A stretch of 64,000 nt of DNA, from contig CALSFV010000237.1 in the NCBI GenBank assembly GCA_943737045.1, positions 62,001 through 126,000 of the forward strand, in the 5' to 3' direction. Shown piece after piece: positions 36,578 through 52,306 of the stretch. Below the pieces are notes generated by a model. That model ran no database searches and was not told the origin of the DNA. It saw only the letters and a program-made list of their open reading frames with translations. Position numbers and translations under genes: made by a program. The stretch is from Parapristionchus giblindavisi. Taxonomy: Eukaryota > Nematoda > Chromadorea > Rhabditida > Diplogasteridae. The stretch's first letter is position 1. Every line of letters begins with the position of its first letter.

Positions 36578-38503
36578 ATGTCAAACTGTAATGCTGTGTT
36601 GATTCCACAATGCAATAAGTACAAAAGTAGCTTTCACTCTGATAAGACCAAAACAATACCTGAAATGAAAAATTTTCTGCTAAACCCAGCGTGTCATATA
36701 CCAAACGAAAGAGCAAAAAATTCTGAGTATTTTGCACGTTCCCAGGTTAAACAACGGCCACTTCAGCCGAATTAACAAAATTTAATTATGCTTTTTTGGC
36801 AATAAAGAATTCGTGTCAAGTTAATATATTATCGAATCTTATCGTAGCATATACCACGTGAAAGAGCAAAAAATTGTGAATAATCTACACTTCAGTTCAT
36901 GTCAAACTGTAATGCTGTGTTGATTCCACAATGCAATAAGTACAAAAGTAGCTTTCACTCTGATAAGACCAAAACAATACCTGAAATGAAATATTTTCTG
37001 CTAAACCCATCGTGTCATATACCAAACGAAAGAGCAAAAAATTCTGAGTATTTTGCACGTTCCCATGTTGAACAACGGCCACTTCAGCCGAATTAACAAA
37101 ATTGAATTATGCTTTTTGGGCAATAAAGAATTCGTGTCAAGTTAATATATTATCGAATCTTATCGTAGCATATACCACGTGAAAGAGCAAAAAATTCTGA
37201 ATAATCTACACTTCAGTTCATGTCAAACTGTAATGCTGTGTTGATTCCACAATGCAATAAGTACAAAAGTAGCTTTCACTCTGATAAGACCAAAACAATA
37301 CCTGAAATGAAATATTTTCTGCTAAACCCATCGTGTCATATACCAAACGAAAGAGCAAAAAATTCTGAGTATCTTGCACGTTCCCATGTTGAACAACGGC
37401 CAATTCAGCCGAATTAACAAAATTGAATTATGCTTTTTGGGCAATAAAGAATTCGTGTCAAGTTAATATATTATCGAATCTTATCGTAGCATATACCACG
37501 TAAAAGAGCAAAAAATTCTGAATAATCTACACTTCAGTTCATGTCAAACTGTAATGCTGTGTTGATTCCACAATGCAATAAGTACAAAAGTAGCTTTCAC
37601 TCTGATAAGACCAAAACAATACCTGAAATGAAATATTTTCTGCTAAACCCATCGTGTCATATACCAAACGAAAGAGCAAAAAATTCTGAGTATTTTGCAC
37701 GTTCCCATGTTGAACAACGGCCACTTCAGCCGAATTAACAAAATTGAATTATGCTTTTTGGGCAATAAAGAATTCGTGTCAAGTTAATATATTATCGAAT
37801 CTTATCGTAGCATATACCACGTGAAAGAGCAAAAAATTCTGAATAATCTACACTTCAGTTCATGTCAAACTGTAATGCTGTGTTGATTCCACAATGCAAT
37901 AAGTACAAAAGTAGCTTTCACTCTGATAAGACCAAAACAATACCTGAAATGAAATATTTTCTGCTAAACCCATCGTGTCATATACCAAACGAAAGAGCAA
38001 AAAATTCTGAGTATTTTGCACGTTCCCAGGTTAAACAACGGCCACTTCAGCCGAATTAACAAAATTGAATTATGCTTTTTTGGCAATAAAGAATTCGTGT
38101 CAAGTTAATATATTATCGAATCTTATCGTAGCATATACCACGTGAAAGAGCAAAAAATTCTGAATAATCTACACTTCAGTTCATGTCAAACTGTAATGCT
38201 GTGTTGATTCCACAATGCAATTAGTACAAAAGTAGCTTTCACTCTGATTAGACCAAAACAATACCTGAAATGAAAAATTTTCTGCTAAACCCAGCGTGTC
38301 ATATACCAAACGAAAGAGCAAAAAATTCTGAGTATTTTGCACGTTCCCATGTTGAACAACGGCCACTTCAGCCGAATTAACAAAATTGAATTATGCTTTT
38401 TTGGCAATAAAGAATTCGTGTCAAGTTAATATATTATCGAATCTTATCGTAGCATATACCACGTGAAAGAGCAAAAAATTCTGAATAATCTACACTTCAG
38501 TTC
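36578..38503 (+). repeat. S/Q subtype island
   Basis: Six monomers: Q (with AATTTAATTATG after it), S, S with GAGTATCTTG and CAATTCAG, S with a preceding CGTAAAAG, S/Q chimera, and a unit with AATTAGTAC and GATTAGACC. The last two match the pair at 8924-9565 in the left zone, apart from a private GAAATG at 9245. The island therefore shares ancestry with the left S/Q zone. Confidence 0.8.
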
Positions 38504-40108
38504 ATGTCAAACTGTAATGCTGTGTTGATTCCACAATGCAATAAGTACAAAAGTAGCTTTCACTCTGATAAGACCAAAACAATACCTGAAATGAAAAATT
38601 TTCTGCTAAACCCAGCGTGTCATATACCAAACGAAAGAGCAAAAAATTCTGAGTATTTTGCACGTTCCCATGTTGAACAACGGCCACTTCAGCCGAATTA
38701 ACAAAATTGAATTATGCTTTTTTGGCAATAAAGAATTCGTGTCAAGTTAATATATTATCGAATCTTATCGTAGCATATACCACGTGAAAGAGCAAAAAAT
38801 TCTGAATAATCTACACTTCAGTTCATGTCAAACTGTAATGCTGTGTTGATTCCACAATGCAATAAGTACAAAAGTAGCTTTCACTCTGATAAGACCAAAA
38901 CAATACCTGAAATGAAAAATTTTCTGCTAAACCCAGCGTGTCATATACCAAACGAAAGAGCAATAAATTCTGAGTATTTTGCACGTTCCCATGTTGAACA
39001 ACGGCCACTTCAGCCGAATTAACAAAATTGAATTATGCTTTTTTGGCAATAAAGAATTCGTGTCAAGTTAATATATTATCGAATCTTATCGTAGCATATA
39101 CCACGTGAAAGAGCAAAAAATTCTGAATAATCTACACTTCAGTTCATGTCAAACTGTAATGCTGTGTTGATTCCACAATGCAATAAGTACAAAAGTAGCT
39201 TTCACTCTGATAAGACCAAAACAATACCTGAAATGAAAAATTTTCTGCTAAACCCAGCGTGTCATATACCAAACGAAAGAGCAAAAAATTCTGAGTATTT
39301 TGCACGTTCCCATGTTGAACAACGGCCACTTCAGCCGAATTAACAAAATTGAATTATGCTTTTTTGGCAATAAAGAATTCGTGTCAAGTTAATATATTAT
39401 CGAATCTTATCGTAGCATATACCACGTGAAAGAGCAAAAAATTCTGAATTATCTACACTTCAGTTCATGTCAAACTGTAATGCTGTGTTGATTCCACAAT
39501 GCAATAAGTACAAAAGTAGCTTTCACTCTGATAAGACCAAAACAATACCTGAAATGAAAAATTTTCTGCTAAACCCAGCGTGTCATATACCAAACGAAAG
39601 AGCAAAAAATTCTGAGTATTTTGCACGTTCCCATGTTGAACAACGGCCACTTCAGCCGAATTAACAAAATTGAATTATGCTTTTTTGGCAATAAAGAATT
39701 CGTGTCAAGTTAATATATTATCGAATCTTATCGTAGCATACACCACGTGAAAGAGCAAAAAATTCTGAATAATCTACACTTCAGTTCATGTCAAACTGTA
39801 ATGCTGTGTTGATTCCACAATGCAATAAGTACAAAAGTAGCTTTCACTCTGATAAGACCAAAACAATACCTGAAATGAAAAATTTTCTGCTAAACCCAGC
39901 GTGTCATATACCAAACGAAAGAGCAAAAAATTCTGAGTATTTTGCACGTTCCCATGTTGAACAACGGCCACTTCAGCCGAATTAACAAAATTGAATTATG
40001 CTTTTTTGGCAATAAAGAATTCGTGTCAAGTTAATATATTATCGAATCTTATCGTAGCATATACCACGTGAAAGAGCAAAAAATTCTGAATAATCTACAC
40101 TTCAGTTC

Positions 40109-41713
40109 ATGTCAAACTGTAATGCTGTGTTGATTCCACAATGCAATAAGTACAAAAGTAGCTTTCACTCTGATAAGACCAAAACAATACCTGAAATGAA
40201 ATATTTTCTGCTAAACCCATCGTGTCATATACCAAACGAAAGAGCAAAAAATTCTGAGTATCTTGCACGTTCCCATGTTGAACAACGGCCAATTCAGCCG
40301 AATTAACAAAATTGAATTATGCTTTTTGGGCAATAAAGAATTCGTGTCAAGTTAATATATTATCGAATCTTATCGTAGCATATACCACGTAAAAGAGCAA
40401 AAAATTCTGAATAATCTACACTTCAGTTCATGTCAAACTGTAATGCTGTGTTGATTCCACAATGCAATAAGTACAAAAGTAGCTTTCACTCTGATAAGAC
40501 CAAAACAATACCTGAAATGAAATATTTTCTGCTAAACCCATCGTGTCATATACCAAACGAAAGAGCAAAAAATTCTGAGTATTTTGCACGTTCCCATGTT
40601 GAACAACGGCCAATTCAGCCGAATTAACAAAATTGAATTATGCTTTTTGGGCAATAAAGAATTCGTGTCAAGTTAATATATTATCGAATCTTATCGTAGC
40701 ATATACCACGTGAAAGAGCAAAAAATTCTGAATAATCTACACTTCAGTTCATGTCAAACTGTAATGCTGTGTTGATTCCACAATGCAATAAGTACAAAAG
40801 TAGCTTTCACTCTGATAAGACCAAAACCATACCTGAAATGAAAAAATTTCTGCTAAACCCAGCATGTCATATACCAAACGAAAGAGCAAAAAATTCTGAG
40901 TATTTTGCACGTTCCCATGTTGAACAACGGCCACTTCAGCCGAATTAACAAAATTGAATTATGCTTTTTTGGCAATAAAGAATTCGTGTCAAGTTAATAT
41001 ATTATCGAATCTTATCGTAGCATATACCACGTGAAAGAGCAAAAAATTCTGAATAATCTACACTTAAGTTCATGTCAAACTGTAATGCTGTGTTGATTCC
41101 ACAATGCAATAAGTACAAAAGTAGCTTTCACTCTGATAAGACCAAAACAATACCTGAAATGAAAAATTTTCTGCTAAACCCAGCGTGTCATATACCAAAC
41201 GAAAGAGCAAAAAATTCTGAGTATTTCGCACGTTCCCATGTTGAACAACGGCCACTTCAGCCGAATTAACAAAATTGAATTATGCTTTTTTGGCAATAAA
41301 GAATTCGTGTCAAGTTAATATATTATCGAATCTTATCGTAGCATATACCACGTGAAAGAGCAAAAAATTCTGAATAATCTACACTTCAGTTCATGTCAAA
41401 CTGTAATGCTGTGTTGATTCCACAATGCAATAAGTACAAAAGTAGCTTTCACTCTGATAAGACCAAAACAATACCTGAAATGAAAAATTTTCTGCTAAAC
41501 CCAGCGTGTCATATACCAAACGAAAGAGCAAAAAATTCTGAGTATTTTGCACGTTCCCATGTTGAACAACGGCCACTTCAGCCGAATTAACAAAATTGAA
41601 TTATGCTTTTTTGGCAATAAAGAATTCGTGTCAAGTTAATATATTATCGAATCTTATCGTAGCATATACCACGTGAAAGAGCAAAAAATTCTGAATAATC
41701 TACACTTCAGTTC
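40109..41713 (+). repeat. Five-monomer duplicated block (S-S-W-C-N), copy 1
   Basis: Ordered units: S with GAGTATCTTG; S with CAATTCAG, preceded by CGTAAAAG; W; C; N. The same order recurs at 52949-54553, exactly 12840 bp (40 units) away. Both copies keep the rare CGTAAAAG linker change. Confidence 0.85.
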
Positions 41714-44700
41714 ATGTCAAACTGTAATGCTGTGTTGATTCCACAATGCAATAAGTACAAAAGTAGCTTTCACTCTGATAAGACCAAAACCATACCTGAA
41801 ATGAAAAAATTTCTGCTAAACCCAGCATGTCATATACCAAACGAAAGAGCAAAAAATTCTGAGTATTTTGCACGTTCCCATGTTGAACAACGGCCACTTC
41901 AGCCGAATTAACAAAATTGAATTATGCTTTTTTGGCAATAAAGAATTCGTGTCAAGTTAATATATTATCGAATCTTATCGTAGCATATACCACGTGAAAG
42001 AGCAAAAAATTCTGAATAATCTACACTTCAGTTCATGTCAAACTGTAATGCTGTGTTGATTCCACAATGCAATAAGTACAAAAGTAGCTTTCACTCTGAT
42101 AAGACCAAAACAATACCTGAAATGAAAAATTTTCTGCTAAACCCAGCGTGTCATATACCAAACGAAAGAGCAAAAAATTCTGAGTATTTTGCACGTTCCC
42201 ATGTTGAACAACGGCCACTTCAGCCGAATTAACAAAATTGAATTATGCTTTTTTGGCAATAAAGAATTCGTGTCAAGTTAATATATTATCGAATCTTATC
42301 GTAGCATATACCACGTGAAAGAGCAAAAAATTCTGAATAATCTACACTTCAGTTCATGTCAAACTGTAATGCTGTGTTGATTCCACAATGCAATAAGTAC
42401 AAAAGTAGCTTTCACTCTGATAAGACCAAAACCATACCTGAAATGAAAAAATTTCTGCTAAACCCAGCATGTCATATACCAAACGAAAGAGCAAAAAATT
42501 CTGAGTATTTTGCACGTTCCCATGTTGAACAACGGCCACTTCAGCCGAATTAACAAAATTGAATTATGCTTTTTTGGCAATAAAGAATTCGTGTCAAGTT
42601 AATATATTATCGAATCTTATCGTAGCATATACCACGTGAAAGAGCAAAAAATTCTGAATAATCTACACTTCAGTTCATGTCAAACTGTAATGCTGTGTTG
42701 ATTCCACAATGCAATAAGTACAAAAGTAGCTTTCACTCTGATAAGACCAAAACCATACCTGAAATGAAAAAAATTCTGCTAAACCCAGCATGTCATATAC
42801 CAAACGAAAGAGCAAAAAATTCTGAGTATTTTGCACGTTCCCATGTTGAACAACGGCCACTTCAGCCGAATTAACAAAATTGAATTATGCTTTTTTGGCA
42901 ATAAAGAATTCGTGTCAAGTTAATATATTATCGAATCTTATCGTAGCATATACCACGTGAAAGAGCAAAAAATTCTGAATAATCTACACTTAAGTTCATG
43001 TCAAACTGTAATGCTGTGTTGATTCCACAATGCAATAAGTACAAAAGTAGCTTTCACTCTGATAAGACCAAAACAATACCTGAAATGAAAAATTTTCTGC
43101 TAAACCCAGCGTGTCATATACCAAACGAAAGAGCAAAAAATTCTGAGTATTTCGCACGTTCCCATGTTGAACAACGGCCACTTCAGCCGAATTAACAAAA
43201 TTGAATTATGCTTTTTTGGCAATAAAGAATTCGTGTCAAGTTAATATATTATCGAATCTTATCGTAGCATATACCACGTGAAAGAGCAAAAAATTCTGAA
43301 TAATCTACACTTCAGTTCATGTCAAACTGTAATGCTGTGTTGATTCCACAATGCAATAAGTACAAAAGTAGCTTTCACTCTGATAAGACCAAAACAATAC
43401 CTGAAATGAAAAATTTTCTGCTAAACCCAGCGTGTCATATACCAAACGAAAGAGCAAAAAATTCTGAGTATTTTGCACGTTCCCATGTTGAACAACGGCC
43501 ACTTCAGCCGAATTAACAAAATTGAATTATGCTTTTTTGGCAATAAAGAATTCGTGTCAAGTTAATATATTATCGAATCTTATCGTAGCATATACCACGT
43601 GAAAGAGCAAAAAATTCTGAATAATCTACACTTCAGTTCATGTCAAACTGTAATGCTGTGTTGATTCCACAATGCAATAAGTACAAAAGTAGCTTTCACT
43701 CTGATAAGACCAAAACAATACCTGAAATGAAAAATTTTCTGCTAAACCCAGCGTGTCATATACCAAACGAAAGAGCAAAAAATTCTGAGTATTTTGCACG
43801 TTCCCATGTTGAACAACGGCCACTTCAGCCGAATTAACAAAATTGAATTATGCTTTTTTGGCAATAAAGAATTCGTGTCAAGTTAATATATTATCGAATC
43901 TTATCGTAGCATATACCACGTGAAAGAGCAAAAAATTCTGAATAATCTACACTTCAGTTCATGTCAAACTGTAATGCTGTGTTGATTCCACAATGCAATA
44001 AGTACAAAAGTAGCTTTCACTCTGATAAGACCAAAACCATACCTGAAATGAAAAAAATTCTGCTAAACCCAGCATGTCATATACCAAACGAAAGAGCAAA
44101 AAATTCTGAGTATTTTGCACGTTCCCATGTTGAACAACGGCCACTTCAGCCGAATTAACAAAATTGAATTATGCTTTTTTGGCAATAAAGAATTCGTGTC
44201 AAGTTAATATATTATCGAATCTTATCGTAGCATATACCACGTGAAAGAGCAAAAAATTCTGAATAATCTACACTTAAGTTCATGTCAAACTGTAATGCTG
44301 TGTTGATTCCACAATGCAATAAGTACAAAAGTAGCTTTCACTCTGATAAGACCAAAACAATACCTGAAATGAAAAATTTTCTGCTAAACCCAGCGTGTCA
44401 TATACCAAACGAAAGAGCAAAAAATTCTGAGTATTTCGCACGTTCCCATGTTGAACAACGGCCACTTCAGCCGAATTAACAAAATTGAATTATGCTTTTT
44501 TGGCAATAAAGAATTCGTGTCAAGTTAATATATTATCGAATCTTATCGTAGCATATACCACGTGAAAGAGCAAAAAATTCTGAATAATCTACACTTCAGT
44601 TCATGTCAAACTGTAATGCTGTGTTGATTCCACAATGCAATAAGTACAAAAGTAGCTTTCACTCTGATAAGACCAAAACAATACCTGAAATGAAAAATTT

Positions 44701-45886
44701 TCTGCTAAACCCAGCGTGTCATATACCAAACGAAAGAGCAAAAAATTCTGAGTATTTTGCACGTTCCCATGTTGAACAACGGCCACTTCAGCCGAATTAA
44801 CAAAATTGAATTATGCTTTTTTGGCAATAAAGAATTCGTGTCAAGTTAATATATTATCGAATCTTATCGTAGCATATACCACGTGAAAGAGCAAAAAATT
44901 CTGAATAATCTACACTTCAGTTCATGTCAAACTGTAATGCTGTGTTGATTCCACAATGCAATAAGTACAAAAGTAGCTTTCACTCTGATAAGACCAAAAC
45001 CATACCTGAAATGAAAAAAATTCTGCTAAACCCAGCATGTCATATACCAAACGAAAGAGCAAAAAATTCTGAGTATTTTGCACGTTCCCATGTTGAACAA
45101 CGGCCACTTCAGCCGAATTAACAAAATTGAATTATGCTTTTTTGGCAATAAAGAATTCGTGTCAAGTTAATATATTATCGAATCTTATCGTAGCATATAC
45201 CACGTGAAAGAGCAAAAAATTCTGAATAATCTACACTTCAGTTCATGTCAAACTGTAATGCTGTGTTGATTCCACAATGCAATAAGTACAAAAGTAGCTT
45301 TCACTCTGATAAGACCAAAACAATACCTGAAATGAAAAATTTTCTGCTAAACCCAGCGTGTCATATACCAAACGAAAGAGCAAAAAATTCTGAGTATTTT
45401 GCACGTTCCCATGTTGAACAACGGCCACTTCAGCCGAATTAACAAAATTGAATTATGCTTTTTTGGCAATAAAGAATTCGTGTCAAGTTAATATATTATC
45501 GAATCTTATCGTAGCATATACCACGTGAAAGAGCAAAAAATTCTGAATAATCTACACTTCAGTTCATGTCAAACTGTAATGCTGTGTTGATTCCACAATG
45601 CAATAAGTACAAAAGTAGCTTTCACTCTGATAAGACCAAAACAATACCTGAAATGAAAAATTTTCTGCTAAACCCAGCGTGTCATATACCAAACGAAAGA
45701 GCAAAAAATTCTGAGTATTTTGCACGTTCCCATGTTGAACAACGGCCACTTCAGCCGAATTAACAAAATTGAATTATGCTTTTTTGGCAATAAAGAATTC
45801 GTGTCAAGTTAATATATTATCGAATCTTATCGTAGCATATACCACGTGAAAGAGCAAAAAATTCTGAATAATCTACACTTCAGTTC

Positions 45887-47491
45887 ATGTCAAACTGTAA
45901 TGCTGTGTTGATTCCACAATGCAATAAGTACAAAAGTAGCTTTCACTCTGATAAGACCAAAACCATACCTGAAATGAAAAAAATTCTGCTAAACCCAGCA
46001 TGTCATATACCAAACGAAAGAGCAAAAAATTCTGAGTATTTTGCACGTTCCCATGTTGAACAACGGCCACTTCAGCCGAATTAACAAAATTGAATTATGC
46101 TTTTTTGGCAATAAAGAATTCGTGTCAAGTTAATATATTATCGAATCTTATCGTAGCATATACCACGTGAAAGAGCAAAAAATTCTGAATAATCTACACT
46201 TAAGTTCATGTCAAACTGTAATGCTGTGTTGATTCCACAATGCAATAAGTACAAAAGTAGCTTTCACTCTGATAAGACCAAAACAATACCTGAAATGAAA
46301 AATTTTCTGCTAAACCCAGCGTGTCATATACCAAACGAAAGAGCAAAAAATTCTGAGTATTTCGCACGTTCCCATGTTGAACAACGGCCACTTCAGCCGA
46401 ATTAACAAAATTGAATTATGCTTTTTTGGCAATAAAGAATTCGTGTCAAGTTAATATATTATCGAATCTTATCGTAGCATATACCACGTGAAAGAGCAAA
46501 AAATTCTGAATAATCTACACTTCAGTTCATGTCAAACTGTAATGCTGTGTTGATTCCACAATGCAATAAGTACAAAAGTAGCTTTCACTCTGATAAGACC
46601 AAAACAATACCTGAAATGAAAAATTTTCTGCTAAACCCAGCGTGTCATATACCAAACGAAAGAGCAAAAAATTCTGAGTATTTTGCACGTTCCCATGTTG
46701 AACAACGGCCACTTCAGCCGAATTAACAAAATTGAATTATGCTTTTTTGGCAATAAAGAATTCGTGTCAAGTTAATATATTATCGAATCTTATCGTAGCA
46801 TATACCACGTGAAAGAGCAAAAAATTCTGAATAATCTACACTTCAGTTCATGTCAAACTGTAATGCTGTGTTGATTCCACAATGCAATAAGTACAAAAGT
46901 AGCTTTCACTCTGATAAGACCAAAACAATACCTGAAATGAAAAATTTTCTGCTAAACCCAGCGTGTCATATACCAAACGAAAGAGCAAAAAATTCTGAGT
47001 ATTTCGCACGTTCCCATGTTGAACAACGGCCACTTCAGCCGAATTAACAAAATTGAATTATGCTTTTTTGGCAATAAAGAATTCGTGTCAAGTTAATATA
47101 TTATCGAATCTTATCGTAGCATATACCACGTGAAAGAGCAAAAAATTCTGAATAATCTACACTTCAGTTCATGTCAAACTGTAATGCTGTGTTGATTCCA
47201 CAATGCAATAAGTACAAAAGTAGCTTTCACTCTGATAAGACCAAAACAATACCTGAAATGAAAAATTTTCTGCTAAACCCAGCGTGTCATATACCAAACG
47301 AAAGAGCAAAAAATTCTGAGTATTTTGCACGTTCCCATGTTGAACAACGGCCACTTCAGCCGAATTAACAAAATTGAATTATGCTTTTTTGGCAATAAAG
47401 AATTCGTGTCAAGTTAATATATTATCGAATCTTATCGTAGCATATACCACGTGAAAGAGCAAAAAATTCTGAATAATCTACACTTCAGTTC
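45887..47491 (+). repeat. Five-monomer word W'-C-N-C'-N, copy 1
   Basis: 1605 bp. Followed by W-N and then a second copy at 48134-49738, 2247 bp (seven units) downstream. C and C' differ by CTTAAG against CTTCAG upstream of the start landmark. Confidence 0.8.
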
Positions 47492-48133
47492 ATGTCAAAC
47501 TGTAATGCTGTGTTGATTCCACAATGCAATAAGTACAAAAGTAGCTTTCACTCTGATAAGACCAAAACCATACCTGAAATGAAAAAATTTCTGCTAAACC
47601 CAGCATGTCATATACCAAACGAAAGAGCAAAAAATTCTGAGTATTTTGCACGTTCCCATGTTGAACAACGGCCACTTCAGCCGAATTAACAAAATTGAAT
47701 TATGCTTTTTTGGCAATAAAGAATTCGTGTCAAGTTAATATATTATCGAATCTTATCGTAGCATATACCACGTGAAAGAGCAAAAAATTCTGAATAATCT
47801 ACACTTCAGTTCATGTCAAACTGTAATGCTGTGTTGATTCCACAATGCAATAAGTACAAAAGTAGCTTTCACTCTGATAAGACCAAAACAATACCTGAAA
47901 TGAAAAATTTTCTGCTAAACCCAGCGTGTCATATACCAAACGAAAGAGCAAAAAATTCTGAGTATTTTGCACGTTCCCATGTTGAACAACGGCCACTTCA
48001 GCCGAATTAACAAAATTGAATTATGCTTTTTTGGCAATAAAGAATTCGTGTCAAGTTAATATATTATCGAATCTTATCGTAGCATATACCACGTGAAAGA
48101 GCAAAAAATTCTGAATAATCTACACTTCAGTTC

Positions 48134-49738
48134 ATGTCAAACTGTAATGCTGTGTTGATTCCACAATGCAATAAGTACAAAAGTAGCTTTCACTCTGATA
48201 AGACCAAAACCATACCTGAAATGAAAAAAATTCTGCTAAACCCAGCATGTCATATACCAAACGAAAGAGCAAAAAATTCTGAGTATTTTGCACGTTCCCA
48301 TGTTGAACAACGGCCACTTCAGCCGAATTAACAAAATTGAATTATGCTTTTTTGGCAATAAAGAATTCGTGTCAAGTTAATATATTATCGAATCTTATCG
48401 TAGCATATACCACGTGAAAGAGCAAAAAATTCTGAATAATCTACACTTAAGTTCATGTCAAACTGTAATGCTGTGTTGATTCCACAATGCAATAAGTACA
48501 AAAGTAGCTTTCACTCTGATAAGACCAAAACAATACCTGAAATGAAAAATTTTCTGCTAAACCCAGCGTGTCATATACCAAACGAAAGAGCAAAAAATTC
48601 TGAGTATTTCGCACGTTCCCATGTTGAACAACGGCCACTTCAGCCGAATTAACAAAATTGAATTATGCTTTTTTGGCAATAAAGAATTCGTGTCAAGTTA
48701 ATATATTATCGAATCTTATCGTAGCATATACCACGTGAAAGAGCAAAAAATTCTGAATAATCTACACTTCAGTTCATGTCAAACTGTAATGCTGTGTTGA
48801 TTCCACAATGCAATAAGTACAAAAGTAGCTTTCACTCTGATAAGACCAAAACAATACCTGAAATGAAAAATTTTCTGCTAAACCCAGCGTGTCATATACC
48901 AAACGAAAGAGCAAAAAATTCTGAGTATTTTGCACGTTCCCATGTTGAACAACGGCCACTTCAGCCGAATTAACAAAATTGAATTATGCTTTTTTGGCAA
49001 TAAAGAATTCGTGTCAAGTTAATATATTATCGAATCTTATCGTAGCATATACCACGTGAAAGAGCAAAAAATTCTGAATAATCTACACTTCAGTTCATGT
49101 CAAACTGTAATGCTGTGTTGATTCCACAATGCAATAAGTACAAAAGTAGCTTTCACTCTGATAAGACCAAAACAATACCTGAAATGAAAAATTTTCTGCT
49201 AAACCCAGCGTGTCATATACCAAACGAAAGAGCAAAAAATTCTGAGTATTTCGCACGTTCCCATGTTGAACAACGGCCACTTCAGCCGAATTAACAAAAT
49301 TGAATTATGCTTTTTTGGCAATAAAGAATTCGTGTCAAGTTAATATATTATCGAATCTTATCGTAGCATATACCACGTGAAAGAGCAAAAAATTCTGAAT
49401 AATCTACACTTCAGTTCATGTCAAACTGTAATGCTGTGTTGATTCCACAATGCAATAAGTACAAAAGTAGCTTTCACTCTGATAAGACCAAAACAATACC
49501 TGAAATGAAAAATTTTCTGCTAAACCCAGCGTGTCATATACCAAACGAAAGAGCAAAAAATTCTGAGTATTTTGCACGTTCCCATGTTGAACAACGGCCA
49601 CTTCAGCCGAATTAACAAAATTGAATTATGCTTTTTTGGCAATAAAGAATTCGTGTCAAGTTAATATATTATCGAATCTTATCGTAGCATATACCACGTG
49701 AAAGAGCAAAAAATTCTGAATAATCTACACTTAAGTTC
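48134..49738 (+). repeat. Five-monomer word W'-C-N-C'-N, copy 2
   Basis: Same order as 45887-47491. It continues into further C-N and C'-N pairs up to about 51022, so the C/N alternation has locally become a two-monomer repeat. Confidence 0.8.
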
Positions 49739-51343
49739 ATGTCAAACTGTAATGCTGTGTTGATTCCACAATGCAATAAGTACAAAAGTAGCTTTCACTC
49801 TGATAAGACCAAAACAATACCTGAAATGAAAAATTTTCTGCTAAACCCAGCGTGTCATATACCAAACGAAAGAGCAAAAAATTCTGAGTATTTCGCACGT
49901 TCCCATGTTGAACAACGGCCACTTCAGCCGAATTAACAAAATTGAATTATGCTTTTTTGGCAATAAAGAATTCGTGTCAAGTTAATATATTATCGAATCT
50001 TATCGTAGCATATACCACGTGAAAGAGCAAAAAATTCTGAATAATCTGCACTTCAGTTCATGTCAAACTGTAATGCTGTGTTGATTCCACAATGCAATAA
50101 GTACAAAAGTAGCTTTCACTCTGATAAGACCAAAACAATACCTGAAATGAAAAATTTTCTGCTAAACCCAGCGTGTCATATACCAAACGAAAGAGCAAAA
50201 AATTCTGAGTATTTTGCACGTTCCCATGTTGAACAACGGCCACTTCAGCCGAATTAACAAAATTGAATTATGCTTTTTTGGCAATAAAGAATTCGTGTCA
50301 AGTTAATATATTATCGAATCTTATCGTAGCATATACCACGTGAAAGAGCAAAAAATTCTGAATAATCTACACTTCAGTTCATGTCAAACTGTAATGCTGT
50401 GTTGATTCCACAATGCAATAAGTACAAAAGTAGCTTTCACTCTGATAAGACCAAAACAATACCTGAAATGAAAAATTTTCTGCTAAACCCAGCGTGTCAT
50501 ATACCAAACGAAAGAGCAAAAAATTCTGAGTATTTCGCACGTTCCCATGTTGAACAACGGCCACTTCAGCCGAATTAACAAAATTGAATTATGCTTTTTT
50601 GGCAATAAAGAATTCGTGTCAAGTTAATATATTATCGAATCTTATCGTAGCATATACCACGTGAAAGAGCAAAAAATTCTGAATAATCTACACTTCAGTT
50701 CATGTCAAACTGTAATGCTGTGTTGATTCCACAATGCAATAAGTACAAAAGTAGCTTTCACTCTGATAAGACCAAAACAATACCTGAAATGAAAAATTTT
50801 CTGCTAAACCCAGCGTGTCATATACCAAACGAAAGAGCAAAAAATTCTGAGTATTTTGCACGTTCCCATGTTGAACAACGGCCACTTCAGCCGAATTAAC
50901 AAAATTGAATTATGCTTTTTTGGCAATAAAGAATTCGTGTCAAGTTAATATATTATCGAATCTTATCGTAGCATATACCACGTGAAAGAGCAAAAAATTC
51001 TGAATAATCTACACTTCAGTTCATGTCAAACTGTAATGCTGTGTTGATTCCACAATGCAATAAGTACAAAAGTAGCTTTCACTCTGATAAGACCAAAACA
51101 ATACCTGAAATGAAAAATTTTCTGCTAAACCCAGCGTGTCATATACCAAACGAAAGAGCAATAAATTCTGAGTATTTTGCACGTTCCCATGTTGAACAAC
51201 GGCCACTTCAGCCGAATTAACAAAATTGAATTATGCTTTTTTGGCAATAAAGAATTCGTGTCAAGTTAATATATTATCGAATCTTATCGTAGCATATACC
51301 ACGTGAAAGAGCAAAAAATTCTGAATAATCTACACTTCAGTTC

Positions 51344-52306
51344 ATGTCAAACTGTAATGCTGTGTTGATTCCACAATGCAATAAGTACAAAAGTAGCTTT
51401 CACTCTGATAAGACCAAAACAATACCTGAAATGAAAAATTTTCTGCTAAACCCAGCGTGTCATATACCAAACGAAAGAGCAAAAAATTCTGAGTATTTTG
51501 CACGTTCCCATGTTGAACAACGGCCACTTCAGCCGAATTAACAAAATTGAATTATGCTTTTTTGGCAATAAAGAATTCGTGTCAAGTTAATATATTATCG
51601 AATCTTATCGTAGCATATACCACGTGAAAGAGCAAAAAATTCTGAATAATCTACACTTCAGTTCATGTCAAACTGTAATGCTGTGTTGATTCCACAATGC
51701 AATAAGTACAAAAGTAGCTTTCACTCTGATAAGACCAAAACAATACCTGAAATGAAAAATTTTCTGCTAAACCCAGCGTGTCATATACCAAACGAAAGAG
51801 CAAAAAATTCTGAGTATTTTGCACGTTCCCATGTTGAACAACGGCCACTTCAGCCGAATTAACAAAATTGAATTATGCTTTTTTGGCAATAAAGAATTCG
51901 TGTCAAGTTAATATATTATCGAATCTTATCGTAGCATATACCACGTGAAAGAGCAAAAAATTCTGAATAATCTACACTTCAGTTCATGTCAAACTGTAAT
52001 GCTGTGTTGATTCCACAATGCAATAAGTACAAAAGTAGCTTTCACTCTGATAAGACCAAAACAATACCTGAAATGAAATATTTTCTGCTAAACCCATCGT
52101 GTCATATACCAAACGAAAGAGCAAAAAATTCTGAGTATCTTGCACGTTCCCATGTTGAACAACGGCCAATTCAGCCGAATTAACAAAATTGAATTATGCT
52201 TTTTGGGCAATAAAGAATTCGTGTCAAGTTAATATATTATCGAATCTTATCGTAGCATATACCACGTAAAAGAGCAAAAAATTCTGAATAATCTACACTT
52301 CAGTTC
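51344..52306 (+). repeat. Three-monomer tandem duplication (N-N-S), copy 1
   Basis: 963 bp: two N units and an S unit with GAGTATCTTG, CAATTCAG and a CGTAAAAG linker. Repeated immediately at 52307-53269. Confidence 0.8.
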